Assembly (NCBI GenBank): GCA_902786725.1
Contig: CADADP010000021.1
Coordinates: forward strand, 1-34,478
Direction: 5' to 3'
Origin: an uncultured Bacteroidales bacterium
GTDB lineage: Bacteria > Bacteroidota > Bacteroidia > Bacteroidales > Muribaculaceae
Length of the DNA: 34,478 nt
Below the pieces are notes generated by a model. It was not told the origin of the DNA. It did not search any database and worked only from the letters and a program-made list of their open reading frames with translations. This document shows, in pieces, positions 8,401 to 17,507 of this stretch (the first letter of the stretch is position 1; the number at the start of each line of letters is the position of its first letter). The position numbers and the translations under genes were made by a program.

Positions 8401-11400
8401 CGGGGTCTTGCTCGGTGAATCTGGTATAGTACGACACATCGTTCACTCCGGCCATCTTCTGCTGGTTACGATTTTTCTTGACCGAAGTGAATACATCGAG
8501 ATTGCAATCGAGCATATTCTCGGAGGGCCACACCACAAGTCGGTCGGCACTGCTATTGGTGCTGTAATGTCCGGGAGGAGTTACACTTAGCGGGATCTCG
8601 TACTCATAGTAGTTGTTTTTCACGTCGGAGCCCAAGCGGACAAACACTGTGACATCGCCGTTCTGCAGATTGGTCGCGTTATTGATAAAGGCCTCGTTGT
8701 GGACAAACATCTGCAGACGCTTGTAGATGCGCAGGTCGAGGCTGGTATTGCGATACACACCACGTGCATCGCCGGCTTTGAGGCCCTCAATCTTCATCTG
8801 CATCGATTGCTCGTTGAGCTGCGTAATCTGCGATTGTCCCGAATCCACGATACGCGTCACACCCGGAGGCAACACATAGTTGACCGGCTCGCGGCTGGCA
8901 TTTTCCTCGATGTTAACGGTGTTCACATTAATCATTCCGTCGGCCGGTTGGTCGCCGCGAAGATTCAGGTTATAGTCATAGTTACGCCACTCACCTCTGA
9001 CGAGTTCAAGTGTGGCAAAACGCAGGTGAGTGGTCTTCTTGAAGCCTGTCATGAACATGCGCATGAAGCGGATGGTGGAGAAATCGTTGATAGACCCCAC
9101 CCGTTTCTCATATTCCTTAAGTGGGATGCTGAACTGATACCAAGTGGCCTCCTGTTGCTGTCCGTTACGCGTGGTGACCATAGTGCTCTGCTTGTCCACG
9201 ATGTAGTTGCGTCCCACTTCCAGGTCTTCGGGGCGAAGCGAGATTTTATATTGGAAATATCGCTCATACTCATTGAGCGTGTTGTCTTGGTTGATATCCT
9301 CCACATCGGGCACACTACGCGAACTCTGGTATAGCCCATCAGACTGGTCCTCACGCGACAGCGAGTTGCCCTCGGTGCCGTTGTAGCGCTTGTAACGCTC
9401 TAATATTGACAGGCGTTGCTCGTCGTAGTCATAACCGCGGTAGAAGTGATAGTTGTCGCCGGCCGGGTCGTTGAGTGGCGAAAACGGGTCGGCTTCCATA
9501 GTTGCGATGGCCGACGGTGATAGTTTGGTCCTCAATTGGTCGGTAAAGTTCTTGTAGGTGGGGAACTGCATCTCATCGGATGTGACAAGGCCGTTAAGAC
9601 CCACGTCCTGAAGGACGCGTGAGCCGGCGGCATTGTCGAATGCATAGGTCATTGACGTCTGCGTGGAAACTTTGCCCCATGTGGTTTCGCGAATATATCC
9701 GTTGTCGGTTCCGTTGGCCGGCAGACCATTCTCATATGACTTGAGGCCATCCTTAAGAATATCCTCGCTCATCTCGCCCAAATTGAAATAGAGGTCGCCA
9801 CCCTCACGGTTATCAAGATTCTCATCGAGGAATGGGTCGAGCATCCAGAACTTGATGTACTCAATGTTGGACTGCTCAAAGTTGGTGTTATCCAGCTTGC
9901 GCATAATACCGCCCCATCGCTTCTCGGGGTTGAGCAGATTGCCTTCGGAGTCGATATTTGCGGCATCGAGGTTGTATGGACCTCGCTCAGTGGGATAGAA
10001 CGAGAGGTTGAGCGTCTGAATGGTGGAAAGCTCGCCATAGTTGAGTTCACGTCCCGGGAAGACCTCGGTGTAGGGCACCTCGCGCACGTATGGATTGGAG
10101 AGCTGGTCGAGGTCGTTCTTGATGTATCCGGGCACGAATGTGGAGTTGCGCTGAGTGAAGAGCCTGTCGATGTAGTACCATGCCAGCAAAGAGCGGTTCT
10201 TGCCGTAGTCGATGTTATTAGACAGAGACGCCTCGGGGAAGAGCGCGCCGGCCGAGTTGTCGTAGGGCGTGGAAGCCAGGAACCAGGAATATGGAGAGCG
10301 CAAGTCGATGCCCGACTGCGTAGATTCAAAGTCGTCGATATAAGAGCTTCCGGCATTGGAACCTGTGCGTGCCTTATGCGGGATGAGTTGCGCGAACTCG
10401 CCCTTTAAACTGAATGTTGATGGCACCGTGGCATTGACAGTGGGAATCTTATTGAGCAGATTAGTGAGCCACATAAACTTGGTGTTATATGACACATTAG
10501 CTCCCCAAATAGTGTTTTTCACCAGCTCATCGCCTATCGACACCTTTTCGGTTAGCGCTTTCTCACCATAGTGCATTATGGTGGCACCTATGTTGAAGTC
10601 CTTGTTAAAGGCATAGTTCAAGTCGAGGCCGAGTAGAGTCTTGCGCTGGGTGCTATAGGTGGATTGGTTTTCGAGCGAGACACTGATATTGGTTCCGGCA
10701 TCGATAATGCTCTGATTGGTGATGGTTACGGTACCCATGTTATAATCCACGGTGTAGTCGCTATTTTCGGTTAGCGGCACGCCACCGGCTGTCACCACCA
10801 CCGACCCACGCGGCACGTTCATGGCGTTGAGCTTAATCTGGTTGCCCGACGAAGATTGGTATTCACCCACAAGCACAAATTTGTTCTTGTCCTGATACTG
10901 GCGGGCAACAGTGAGCGTGGAGTCGTAGAGTTCCTGATAGATATATTTCTCGGCAAGAGCCTCGTTGCCGATTTTTTCCTTGAGCCACGAGCCGAAAGGT
11001 TCCACAACTGGGAACATCACACGGCCTGTAGAAGAACTCACTGTGTAGCCCTCAATGTAGTCGAAGCGTCCATCTATATTATTTTCGCCATTAGCGTCGA
11101 GGCGGTCGAGATTCATGACACGAATCAGCGGCTCACCACTAATTTTGCCTGCAGGAATGAAATTAAGTTCGGTACCGGTGGTGTCGCTCAGATACTTGAC
11201 GTTGAGTTTGAAATTAGTCTTCTGCATCTGGTAAGCGCCGAGCGAATACACGTTTTTCATCATCAGGTGCCACATGGGAGTCTTGGGCGATGTGGTGGTG
11301 GCCTTGAGCATCTTCACATATAGCGACTGGTCAGTGGATGCGATGTCGCCCGAAAATTCGCCCACCTGATAGGTTCTGCCACGATAAGTGTACTGATAGG

Positions 11401-12859
11401 CCACGGCCAGCACTTCGTCGGCGTTAAGCGCGGTCTTAAGCGAGATATATCCCAGTGAGGCGTTTAGCGTATATTCGCTTGAAGAGAGCAATCGCGCGCT
11501 CTCGATTTTTTCATAGTCCTTACCACCGATAAAGTCATAAGCCTGAAGCGGCTCGAGCGCTGTAGCCATCTGCGCTATGTAGCGTGCGTCGGGATAACTA
11601 TCCTTGAGTTCGCTCAGCATGTTATTCGAAGAGTTGCTGGGGTTGCTCTCGGTCAAGTTAGGCGTCCAGTGCGAGTTGCCCAGATGCTCGTTCTCACCCA
11701 GGTCCATAAGTCCCACTATATTGCGCGCCTGCTCAAACTTGCCACGCTTGTTGGTGATCCACACCTCCACCCGTGTGATGTTGATACCGCTGGAGACGAG
11801 TGGGAGCTTAGAGCACCAGGAGTCGTAGTTGTCGCGGAAGAAGTGTCCCAGAAAGAAGTTGCGGTTCTGGTCGTACTTGTCGGCGGTGATGTAGAACGAA
11901 GTTGTCTGCGCTCCCCCCTTCGTGTTCACTGTCTGCGTCTGTGAGTTCTGTTGAGACACAAGCGCAGTGGCGGTGAGCTTGCCGAACTGCAGTTTGGTCT
12001 TGATACCGAACAGTGCCGCGCTACCGCGAATCAGCGACGAGCCGGTGGTCATGCTCACGTTACCGGCCTCGATATTCTTGATGATTTCGTCTTCTTTGCC
12101 ATCGTAGGCCAGTTTGAGGTTCTTGTTATCGAAATCGAATGTGGCGCCGGTGTTGTAGCTCATGTTGAACTTCATCTTGTCGCCCACCGATGCGGCGATA
12201 TTGGCCTGAATTTTCTGCTCAAAGTCGAAATATGTTTTTCGCCGTGCCGATACGGATAGAGCAGGGTTATCGGTTTTATTGCTCTTGATACCCATATTAA
12301 CGGTAACCGAACCGGTGGTCTTGAGTTGCACACCGCCGGGGCCAAATACCGACTCGAGCGGTCCCAGCCCGAAGTGCATATCCAGGAAGTTGAACGGGTC
12401 TTTCTTCTTGTCGTCTTGCGCGGCTTCGGCATTCTTTTGGCGATAATATTCCTGCATCGACTGGCGCAAGACCATATTGTTGTACTCGTCGGCCGAGAGG
12501 ATAAATGGCGTGATAATGTCGTTATCGCCCACCTTGGTGTGAATCACGTAGCAACCGGTAATGGGGTCGAACTCGGCTTGGGTGGTAATATTCTCAGGAG
12601 TCTTGAGGTCCACGGCATACTCACCCCCATTGAGGGCGTCGTATCCGCTGGGTACGGTGCTACGCACACGGAATTGCGTCTGAAGTGAATCGGCGCTTTT
12701 TTGCGCGGCTTCCTGCCACTTTTTCTCGGGCACTTGAGGCGGAGGAGCAATTGTGGGAGACACATACTGCGCAAACGCAGAATAAGCCGAGGCACAAATC
12801 AATGCGCCCCCAACGACAGCCGCCAGCAATATTTTCACAAATCTTCCTCTACGAGCCAT
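5402..12859 (-). CDS. sprA: SprA (Sov) outer-membrane translocon protein of the type IX secretion system
   Basis: A protein of about 2485 aa, matching the roughly 2400-2500 aa of F. johnsoniae SprA and P. gingivalis Sov. It is the giant beta-barrel through which T9SS cargo crosses the outer membrane. I chose the ATG at 12859 because it gives a clean signal peptide (MARRGRFVKILLAAVVGG... ending ASAYSAFAQ). A GTG at 12898 would add 13 residues in front. Signature regions include SYIDDFESTQSGIDLRSPYS near residue 840 and VWVDELRVTDFDQDGGWAAK near 1520. The C-terminal third is dense in alternating aromatic/polar strand patterns and ends VNLSLAK, as in an outer-membrane barrel. It follows ruvA, the same neighbour as in flavobacteria as far as I recall. 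It is preceded in the operon by a protease carrying a T9SS sorting tail, so machine and cargo are linked here. No frameshift was seen along the 7.5 kb. Confidence 0.97.
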   Translation of the reverse strand: MARRGRFVKILLAAVVGGALICASAYSAFAQYVSPTIAPPPQVPEKKWQEAAQKSADSLQTQFRVRSTVPSGYDALNGGEYAVDLKTPENITTQAEFDPITGCYVIHTKVGDNDIITPFILSADEYNNMVLRQSMQEYYRQKNAEAAQDDKKKDPFNFLDMHFGLGPLESVFGPGGVQLKTTGSVTVNMGIKSNKTDNPALSVSARRKTYFDFEQKIQANIAASVGDKMKFNMSYNTGATFDFDNKNLKLAYDGKEDEIIKNIEAGNVSMTTGSSLIRGSAALFGIKTKLQFGKLTATALVSQQNSQTQTVNTKGGAQTTSFYITADKYDQNRNFFLGHFFRDNYDSWCSKLPLVSSGINITRVEVWITNKRGKFEQARNIVGLMDLGENEHLGNSHWTPNLTESNPSNSSNNMLSELKDSYPDARYIAQMATALEPLQAYDFIGGKDYEKIESARLLSSSEYTLNASLGYISLKTALNADEVLAVAYQYTYRGRTYQVGEFSGDIASTDQSLYVKMLKATTTSPKTPMWHLMMKNVYSLGAYQMQKTNFKLNVKYLSDTTGTELNFIPAGKISGEPLIRVMNLDRLDANGENNIDGRFDYIEGYTVSSSTGRVMFPVVEPFGSWLKEKIGNEALAEKYIYQELYDSTLTVARQYQDKNKFVLVGEYQSSSGNQIKLNAMNVPRGSVVVTAGGVPLTENSDYTVDYNMGTVTITNQSIIDAGTNISVSLENQSTYSTQRKTLLGLDLNYAFNKDFNIGATIMHYGEKALTEKVSIGDELVKNTIWGANVSYNTKFMWLTNLLNKIPTVNATVPSTFSLKGEFAQLIPHKARTGSNAGSSYIDDFESTQSGIDLRSPYSWFLASTPYDNSAGALFPEASLSNNIDYGKNRSLLAWYYIDRLFTQRNSTFVPGYIKNDLDQLSNPYVREVPYTEVFPGRELNYGELSTIQTLNLSFYPTERGPYNLDAANIDSEGNLLNPEKRWGGIMRKLDNTNFEQSNIEYIKFWMLDPFLDENLDNREGGDLYFNLGEMSEDILKDGLKSYENGLPANGTDNGYIRETTWGKVSTQTSMTYAFDNAAGSRVLQDVGLNGLVTSDEMQFPTYKNFTDQLRTKLSPSAIATMEADPFSPLNDPAGDNYHFYRGYDYDEQRLSILERYKRYNGTEGNSLSREDQSDGLYQSSRSVPDVEDINQDNTLNEYERYFQYKISLRPEDLEVGRNYIVDKQSTMVTTRNGQQQEATWYQFSIPLKEYEKRVGSINDFSTIRFMRMFMTGFKKTTHLRFATLELVRGEWRNYDYNLNLRGDQPADGMINVNTVNIEENASREPVNYVLPPGVTRIVDSGQSQITQLNEQSMQMKIEGLKAGDARGVYRNTSLDLRIYKRLQMFVHNEAFINNATNLQNGDVTVFVRLGSDVKNNYYEYEIPLSVTPPGHYSTNSSADRLVVWPSENMLDCNLDVFTSVKKNRNQQKMAGVNDVSYYTRFTEQDPDHPNNRVTVLGNPSLSDVRVMLVGVRNNSNSTKDCVVWVDELRVTDFDQDGGWAAKATMNLNMSDIATVNFGWHRETVGFGSVDQSLRNRRLDDYDQYNVAVQVDMGRFLPEKVKLHAPVYYSYSKQKSTPKYNPLDQDILLKDALEACSTNEQRDSISSYAVTTKTVKSFSVSGLKFDVKSKNPMPWDPANFTFSYSFNKQQNVDPDNMYENTNDYRGSFQYSWTPYSKPFKPLEKAINVKRKSLKFLREWEFHYLPASISFNTNISRYYYEQQTRNETGLDVYLPANVSKNFLWDRQFALSWNFTKSLNMSFNSNTTAHIMEPIGQVNKKLFPDEYRDWKEAVWQSIKGLGTPWHYNQTFTASYKAPFSQIPILSFITANASYNATYTWERGTTVDGVFSGNNIANQAALSIDGRLALDQFYSKIPYLKEVDNRFSSGFKKKTTTKKAKKFTRTFKLKSDTTLTVKHNINSKKIHVSATTGSNKPFDLHYRTIDDNTIEVLDTVNQTIKLTVSEALPRKNFFTELAQYTCRFLMSVRSISVRYKDTRSFSIPQFVPEVGDIFGQNSHYDVMAPGLGFAFGFVDESYLQRIKERGWLLADQSMISPALYSRAKEFNAEVQLEPIKGLKITLTGNRTDNRTNQIHFMYDDMNAIYSGSYTKTHVAIATAMRGMNASKEYQSAVFDRFLENIPVVAQRLQNQYSGKNYPSTGFLSGTVYANQLFNPDNGGVNTASSDVLIPAFMAAYSGRSAKSYTLNPFPSIRQILPNWRVTYDGLGRIPGLKKRFKSITLTHAYQCTYQVGSFNSFSDWVTIGNGLGFTQDALTNSPIPSSPYNISSVTLTEKFAPLIGISATMNNDLTFNAEYRDERTVTLNATAGQVVEAMQRSLVIGAGYKIANFNTILKIKKTQTGVSNDLTLNFNFKLANNTALIRKIEGNSAQPTSGARSLGINFTANYVVSSKITIGAYFDHQVNTPLVSSTAYPTTNSNYGISVNLSLAK

Positions 12860-12913
12860 TTGTTGCCACAATATTTCGAGCAAGGCCCATTTGACCACAA
12901 AACGCGAAGATAA

Positions 12914-13495
12914 CTACATCATTTTCAGCGCTTTCTTGATCGCGTCCTCCACGTCGATGTCGGGCTCTTGCATAAACAATTTCTTCAATGCCTTTTGCGA
13001 CATTTGCTGGGTGAAGCCGAGCATAACCAAGGCAGCCAGTGCCTCGTCATATACACCACTTTGCGCGCCACCCATATCAATTAACGCATCACCCACCACA
13101 TTTATTTTATCTTTGAGGTCAACAATTATTCTTTGGGCCGTTTTTGCGCCAACACCCTTAACCGATTTCAATGCTCCCACATTCGCCTGAGCGATGGCTT
13201 GCTCCAGGTCGGCCGGAGTGAGCGAAGAAAGAATCATCCGGGCCGTGTTGGGCCCTACCCCACTGACTGTAATGAGTAATAAGAAGAGTTCTCGCTCACG
13301 CTTTTCCACAAAACCGAAGAGAACGTGAGCGTCGTCGCGAATAGCCTCGTAGATATACAGACGGGCCTCGGCGGCGTTTTGCAAACGTGTGTAGGCATTA
13401 AGCGATATGTTAATCATGTAGCCTATTCCGTGGTTGTCGATAACCACAAAAGCGGGGTTCACCTCGGCTACGTTTCCGCTAATGTATTCGTACAT
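12914..13495 (-). CDS. ruvA: RuvA, Holliday-junction branch-migration subunit
   Basis: A 193-aa protein of normal RuvA length. The N-terminal OB-fold domain starts MYEYISGNVAEVNPAFVVID. Two helix-hairpin-helix motifs follow: VSGVGPNTARMIL (near residues 87-99) and VKGVGAKTAQRII (near 122-134). The C-terminal RuvB-contacting domain is recognisable in ALAALVMLGFTQQMSQKAL. RuvA binds the four-way junction and directs the RuvB motor in recombinational repair. The gene sits 21 nt after the protease stop and 54 nt before the sprA ATG, within one long operon; no promoter is obvious directly upstream. ruvB is not in the window. Confidence 0.97.
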   Translation of the reverse strand: MYEYISGNVAEVNPAFVVIDNHGIGYMINISLNAYTRLQNAAEARLYIYEAIRDDAHVLFGFVEKRERELFLLLITVSGVGPNTARMILSSLTPADLEQAIAQANVGALKSVKGVGAKTAQRIIVDLKDKINVVGDALIDMGGAQSGVYDEALAALVMLGFTQQMSQKALKKLFMQEPDIDVEDAIKKALKMM

Positions 13496-13516
13496 AATCA
13501 GATGTATGTTAACAAG

Positions 13517-15688
13517 TTAGTTTATAATCATCTTTGTCACAAATTCATTGTTGTTGCCACCCTTGATTCTAACGATATACAATCCCGGGCTTAGCAGGTG
13601 GGCAAGATTGAGCGAGATTCGGGAACTGCCGAAGCCGTTAGAATAAACGCAGGCACCATCGAGCGAATAAATGGAGACCGAGATGGGTTGCGAGTTAGCG
13701 GTCTCGATTACAAATTCGCCTCTGTTGGGATTAGGGAAAAGAGCCGGCGGCGACTGGCGCAAGTCGTCGATGACAGTAGGTCCGTCGCTCTGCGAGATCA
13801 GATAGCGCAAGCCCTCGGCAACATCCAGCTTGCCATAGCCCCACATCTGAGGGTTTCCGGCCGTGACGTATTCATCGCTGAGCGAAGAATTGGCCAGGAT
13901 ATCCTTAATCTGGGCGGCAGTGAGGTCGGGCTTGACTTGAAGCCACACAGCCACCGCTCCTGCCACAACCGGAGTTGACATAGATGTACCGTAGATAGTG
14001 CCGTATGGATATTCCACGCCGTCCACGTTCTCAAAGAAACTGTAGCCCTTGCCATACTGACGCGACTTGGTGTCGTAGCGGCTGTAGGAGGACTCGATTA
14101 CATAGCCCGGCGCGCACACGTCGGGAAGTCGGTTACCGCGAGCATCGGGACCGTAGGACGAAAAAGCGGCGATGTCGTCCATGGGACTCAGATTATAATT
14201 CATTGTACCACGCTCGGCCTCAACCACGGTTTTTGTGACGTATGCTCCAACAGAGACCACACTCGGTCCTGTTGCCAGGTCGCTAATCGACATTTCGCTA
14301 TTGCCTCGCACATAACCCTTGAAGCCGCCATCTAAGAGATAAGTGCTGCTATTGGACCACGCATCGATGGTGGTACCCACCGGTGCGCCATAGTGAAGAG
14401 CGATATAGCAGTTGCGGTCAACGGCAGTGACTATGGGCATAAACAGCGAGTGAAACTGTCCGTTAGGCTCCACAGCGGCACCAATGTAGATTGTGCCGGT
14501 GAAATATTGCGCCAGCTCGGCATCGGAATCGCTGCTGATTTCCACCACTTGTTCGGGGTCGAGATTGCGGAACATCTGCGAGCGATATAGAGTCTGCTTG
14601 GTGCTGTAGTTCACCACAGTGAAATAGAAGTCATGGGGAGTGTCGGTGTGCGACCACACGCTCACGTAGCCATTGTAGAGATATCCGTTGGGGTTAACGA
14701 GAAGCGTGCGCAGAGTGTCGGTCTCATTTTCAAACGCTTTACGGTGATGAACCGGCTTGTTGCCGTCGTTTCCGGCGCTGAGAATGCAAATGCGGCCTTT
14801 GCCGGAAACCTCCTCAAAAACCTGGCTTAAGAACGAGGTTCCGTCGTGGGCCCAGTCGTTGGAGCCGATACTAAGGTTGATAACGGCCGGTTTGCCCACA
14901 GATTGCGCATAGTTGAAGATATAATTCACGGCATCGGCAATATTGGCATCGGTGAATTTTTCCTCCGGCATTCCACAGAGCACAAGGTCGGCCTGAGGAG
15001 CCACGCCCTGAAATCCGTTCCGGTAACTGCCGGCGGCTGTTCCCGCGGTGTGGGTGCCGTGAGATGTATCGTTATTGTCGGCTGTTAAAGACGCTATCTC
15101 GTCGGGGGTGACATATTCGCTACCCGGCAGAGAGTTACCATCGATAACAGGGTGGTTACCGGTTTCATCGGCAGGGAGATAAACTGCCTTGACGCGGAGG
15201 ATACCATCGTCGTCGCGGAAATTGACGTGATTGAAGTCGATGCCTGTGTCGATAACTCCCACAATCACACCACGGCCGGTGTATTCAGTGCCTTCGAGTC
15301 CTGTGGCGCTACCAAAATGCAGCCCGTTGACACCCGACTTCACCATGGCCACATCGTTGGTGAGTGTAACGTTCTGAGCCAGCGCGGTAGCCTTTATGGA
15401 GCGGAGTGCGGCCATTCCTCGCACTTGAGAGATGGGCACGGTTACGGTGGCAATGGTCTTGAAACGCGAGTTCACCGCCGCGCCGATGCGTTGCAGCTGC
15501 TCAAGCGCTTGTTCATCATCAATCTTGACAAAGGCCTGCACAGTGGGCTCTGCACCTCGGGGTGCCACGATTTGAGCCGCGCGGTGACGCGTCTTGCGCA
15601 AGCTGATACGTGACCCAACTGTCATTGAGGCAGAAATGGCAAGAACTGTACTCGCAATTATAATGAAAAGAGCGAAATAACGTTTCAT
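13517..15688 (-). CDS. Subtilisin-like (S8) serine protease with type IX secretion C-terminal sorting domain
   Basis: A 723-aa secreted protease. The signal peptide covers about residues 1-25, followed by an inhibitor-like propeptide region. The catalytic triad is Asp147 (VIDTGID), His210 (DTSHGTHTAG) and Ser569 (GTSMSTPVVAG), with the oxyanion Asn307 in ILSAGNDG. A large insert lies between Asn307 and Ser569. The last 75 or so residues form a type-A T9SS sorting domain, with FPNPNRGEF near 651-659, a central SIYSLDG, then GLYIVRI and a terminal FVTKMIIN. The protein should cross the outer membrane through SprA, encoded two genes downstream, and be released or anchored at the surface. Role inferred: extracellular protein degradation or cargo maturation. 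It is the first gene of the operon, behind a good promoter at 15748-15778. Confidence 0.95.
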   Translation of the reverse strand: MKRYFALFIIIASTVLAISASMTVGSRISLRKTRHRAAQIVAPRGAEPTVQAFVKIDDEQALEQLQRIGAAVNSRFKTIATVTVPISQVRGMAALRSIKATALAQNVTLTNDVAMVKSGVNGLHFGSATGLEGTEYTGRGVIVGVIDTGIDFNHVNFRDDDGILRVKAVYLPADETGNHPVIDGNSLPGSEYVTPDEIASLTADNNDTSHGTHTAGTAAGSYRNGFQGVAPQADLVLCGMPEEKFTDANIADAVNYIFNYAQSVGKPAVINLSIGSNDWAHDGTSFLSQVFEEVSGKGRICILSAGNDGNKPVHHRKAFENETDTLRTLLVNPNGYLYNGYVSVWSHTDTPHDFYFTVVNYSTKQTLYRSQMFRNLDPEQVVEISSDSDAELAQYFTGTIYIGAAVEPNGQFHSLFMPIVTAVDRNCYIALHYGAPVGTTIDAWSNSSTYLLDGGFKGYVRGNSEMSISDLATGPSVVSVGAYVTKTVVEAERGTMNYNLSPMDDIAAFSSYGPDARGNRLPDVCAPGYVIESSYSRYDTKSRQYGKGYSFFENVDGVEYPYGTIYGTSMSTPVVAGAVAVWLQVKPDLTAAQIKDILANSSLSDEYVTAGNPQMWGYGKLDVAEGLRYLISQSDGPTVIDDLRQSPPALFPNPNRGEFVIETANSQPISVSIYSLDGACVYSNGFGSSRISLNLAHLLSPGLYIVRIKGGNNNEFVTKMIIN

Positions 15689-15747
15689 AAGACTTTATAA
15701 TTAATTATCAACACGACGGGTGGCGCACATTAACCCGAATAAGGGTA

Positions 15748-15778
15748 TAAAGATAGTTGAAAAATCGCAAATATCAAA
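15748..15778 (-). promoter_or_regulatory. Promoter of the protease-ruvA-sprA operon
   Basis: On the minus strand, TTTG (15778-15775) is followed after exactly 19 nt by TATCTTTA (15755-15748), a 7 of 8 match to TAnnTTTG. This is the expected Bacteroidota housekeeping promoter layout. Transcription should start near 15742, giving a leader of about 54 nt. The leader begins with a small ACCC/GGGT inverted repeat (15733-15746). The promoter lies directly next to the terminator hairpin of the upstream TPR gene. Confidence 0.7.
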
Positions 15779-15779
15779 A

Positions 15780-15818
15780 TTCCCGGCTTTCTGGGCGCTG
15801 TGGCACAGAAGCCGGGAA
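15780..15818 (-). terminator. Hairpin terminator of the TPR gene
   Basis: TTCCCGGCTTTCTG (15780-15793) is the reverse complement of CAGAAGCCGGGAA (15806-15818) except for one extra T, giving a 13-bp GC-rich stem with a 12-nt loop. It begins 25 nt past the TPR stop codon. Downstream on the minus strand the sequence is AT-rich (TTTTGATATTTG) but not a clean T-run. Confidence 0.75.
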
Positions 15819-15842
15819 CTTTATATCGCGGTTAACCGAGCG

Positions 15843-17468
15843 TTACTTCATTTGGTCCACGAAGTTGCGCAGAGCCTCGTTTTCGGGGTCATATTCCAGC
15901 CACTTTTTGTAGTAGCCCTTAGCAGCATCTTTGTCGCCCTTATTGAAGTAATAAGTTGCGAGATAGTTGTATGCGCTAATGAACATGCTGGCGTAGTCGC
16001 TCTTATCGTCCTTATCATTGAGCAGCTTGAGCAACTCGTTATATGCCGGAATGGCCTTGCCCGTGTTCTCACCTTCAGCGAGTTTCTCCACGCGTGCCAT
16101 CTGGTTCACGATACGTACATTACCCGGCACCTGCTCGTTAACATCGGCAAGATACTTGCGAGCGTTGCCGATGGCATTTGCCTTAACGGTTTCGTCGCCG
16201 GTGGTTACAGCCACGTTGTAGTAGCAAACGGCGAGTTCGTAGAGGTCGTTGGCCTTGTATGCGTTGCTGTCGATAACTTTCTGATAGTAGTAAGCCGACT
16301 TCTCATAATCCTTGGCTGCAGCATAGGTGTCGCTGAGGTTGCGGAGCAATTCCACGTTTTTGGGGTTGAGCTCGATAGCCTTCTCATAGGCCTGCACTGC
16401 CTCTTCGGGCGAGCCCGACTTCTGCAGAGCCTCGGCATAGTCGGTGTAGTCGCGCACTTCATAGACCGAACCTTGCGGCTTAGCCATGGCAAAGAACGAT
16501 TTTCCGGCATCGGCGGCGCTTACCCAGTCTTCGAGAGCAACCAGGTTATAGAGTTGCATACGACGCATATAGAACACGTTCTCGGCAGTGGCGCTTGGGT
16601 CATTAACGATGCTGGTAGCCAGGTCGTAGGATTCCTTGTACTTGTTTCCGAAGAACAGAAGTTGCACATAGCGCACTTCGTCCTGAATAAAGTGGTTGGG
16701 GTTCTTGATGTACTGTCCGTATTGCTCTGCTGCTTTCACGCCCTGATTGTCCTTGTAGAACATCTCGGCGAGTTGGCGCTGCACAAGAGCGGAGTTGGGC
16801 TGCTTGGCAAGCAGTTCCTCAAGACGCCCGATGGCCATGTCGGGGTTCACGTTGAAGTAAGTGTTGGCATACTTCACATAAGCCTCCACGTTGTCGGGCT
16901 CATAGGTCATAGCCAGCTCATACTGTCCGGCAGCATCGCCCCAGGCCTCTTTGTCGGCATAAGTGTCGCCTTCGAAAATATAAGAATCAGGGTCTTTAGC
17001 TTTCCACTTGCGCGCATTATTAATAGACTTGGTGATATCCTTGGCGAAATCGGTGGGGTTCACATTGTAGTAAGCCCTTGCGATCGCAGTCTCCAGCTTT
17101 GCGTCCTTCTTGGTAAGCTTGCGTGCGGCCTTGAAGTTCTCCTCAGCAGCCTTTTCGTTGCCCGCTTTCAGGTCTATGGCACCGAGTCCCACCAGGTTGT
17201 AAGGGTTCTGTGCATTGGCGGCCAGACCCTTGTCGAAGAATGCCTTAGCCTCTGAAGCCTTGCCATTGTGGAGTGCTATTTGTCCCAGATAGTAGTAAGC
17301 CTCGCTCTTGTCGGTGGAAGCGTTGTTGAGGTTACGCTCAAGGAGTTCCTTGGCGTTGTCGAACTGCCCCACTTTGTAGTACTCAATACCATCCTTATAA
17401 CCTTGAGCCATAGAGCTCAATGATGCTCCCAGAACTAAGAGGGAAGCTGCAATGATCTTGATTTTCAT
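15843..17468 (-). CDS. Periplasmic tetratricopeptide-repeat (TPR) protein
   Basis: A 541-aa protein with a signal peptide (MKIKIIAASLLVLGASLSSMAQ) and then TPR units over nearly all its length. Clear repeats include SEAYYYLGQIALHNGKASEA (near residues 55-74) and PEEAVQAYEKAIELNPKNVELL (near 354-375). TPRs are protein-protein scaffolds, so this is probably a periplasmic or outer-membrane-associated assembly or docking protein; no enzyme domain is visible. It follows the PstS-like lipoprotein gene by 39 nt and ends at a strong hairpin, so it closes the three-gene operon. From memory, other Bacteroidales often place a PstS-like protein and a TPR protein beside ExbB/ExbD/TonB genes; those energising genes are absent here. 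The exact partner is unknown. Confidence 0.9.
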   Translation of the reverse strand: MKIKIIAASLLVLGASLSSMAQGYKDGIEYYKVGQFDNAKELLERNLNNASTDKSEAYYYLGQIALHNGKASEAKAFFDKGLAANAQNPYNLVGLGAIDLKAGNEKAAEENFKAARKLTKKDAKLETAIARAYYNVNPTDFAKDITKSINNARKWKAKDPDSYIFEGDTYADKEAWGDAAGQYELAMTYEPDNVEAYVKYANTYFNVNPDMAIGRLEELLAKQPNSALVQRQLAEMFYKDNQGVKAAEQYGQYIKNPNHFIQDEVRYVQLLFFGNKYKESYDLATSIVNDPSATAENVFYMRRMQLYNLVALEDWVSAADAGKSFFAMAKPQGSVYEVRDYTDYAEALQKSGSPEEAVQAYEKAIELNPKNVELLRNLSDTYAAAKDYEKSAYYYQKVIDSNAYKANDLYELAVCYYNVAVTTGDETVKANAIGNARKYLADVNEQVPGNVRIVNQMARVEKLAEGENTGKAIPAYNELLKLLNDKDDKSDYASMFISAYNYLATYYFNKGDKDAAKGYYKKWLEYDPENEALRNFVDQMK

Positions 17469-17507
17469 TTCCGTAAAAATTTTATTGTTTGTAATTTAAT
17501 AATTTCG

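Noticed and set aside
7331-8590. A 419-residue open frame on the plus strand opposite sprA
   Set aside because: It lies wholly inside sprA, no start signal or domain is visible, and the sprA sequence is well supported.
12860-12898. Start of sprA at GTG 12898
   Set aside because: It puts 13 residues before a clean signal peptide; the ATG at 12859 is the better start.
15720-17255. A 511-residue open frame on the plus strand opposite the TPR gene
   Set aside because: It is the codon-bias shadow of the TPR gene. The translated sequence is Val/His/Ile-rich without a domain, and the minus-strand protein has a signal peptide and clear TPR units.
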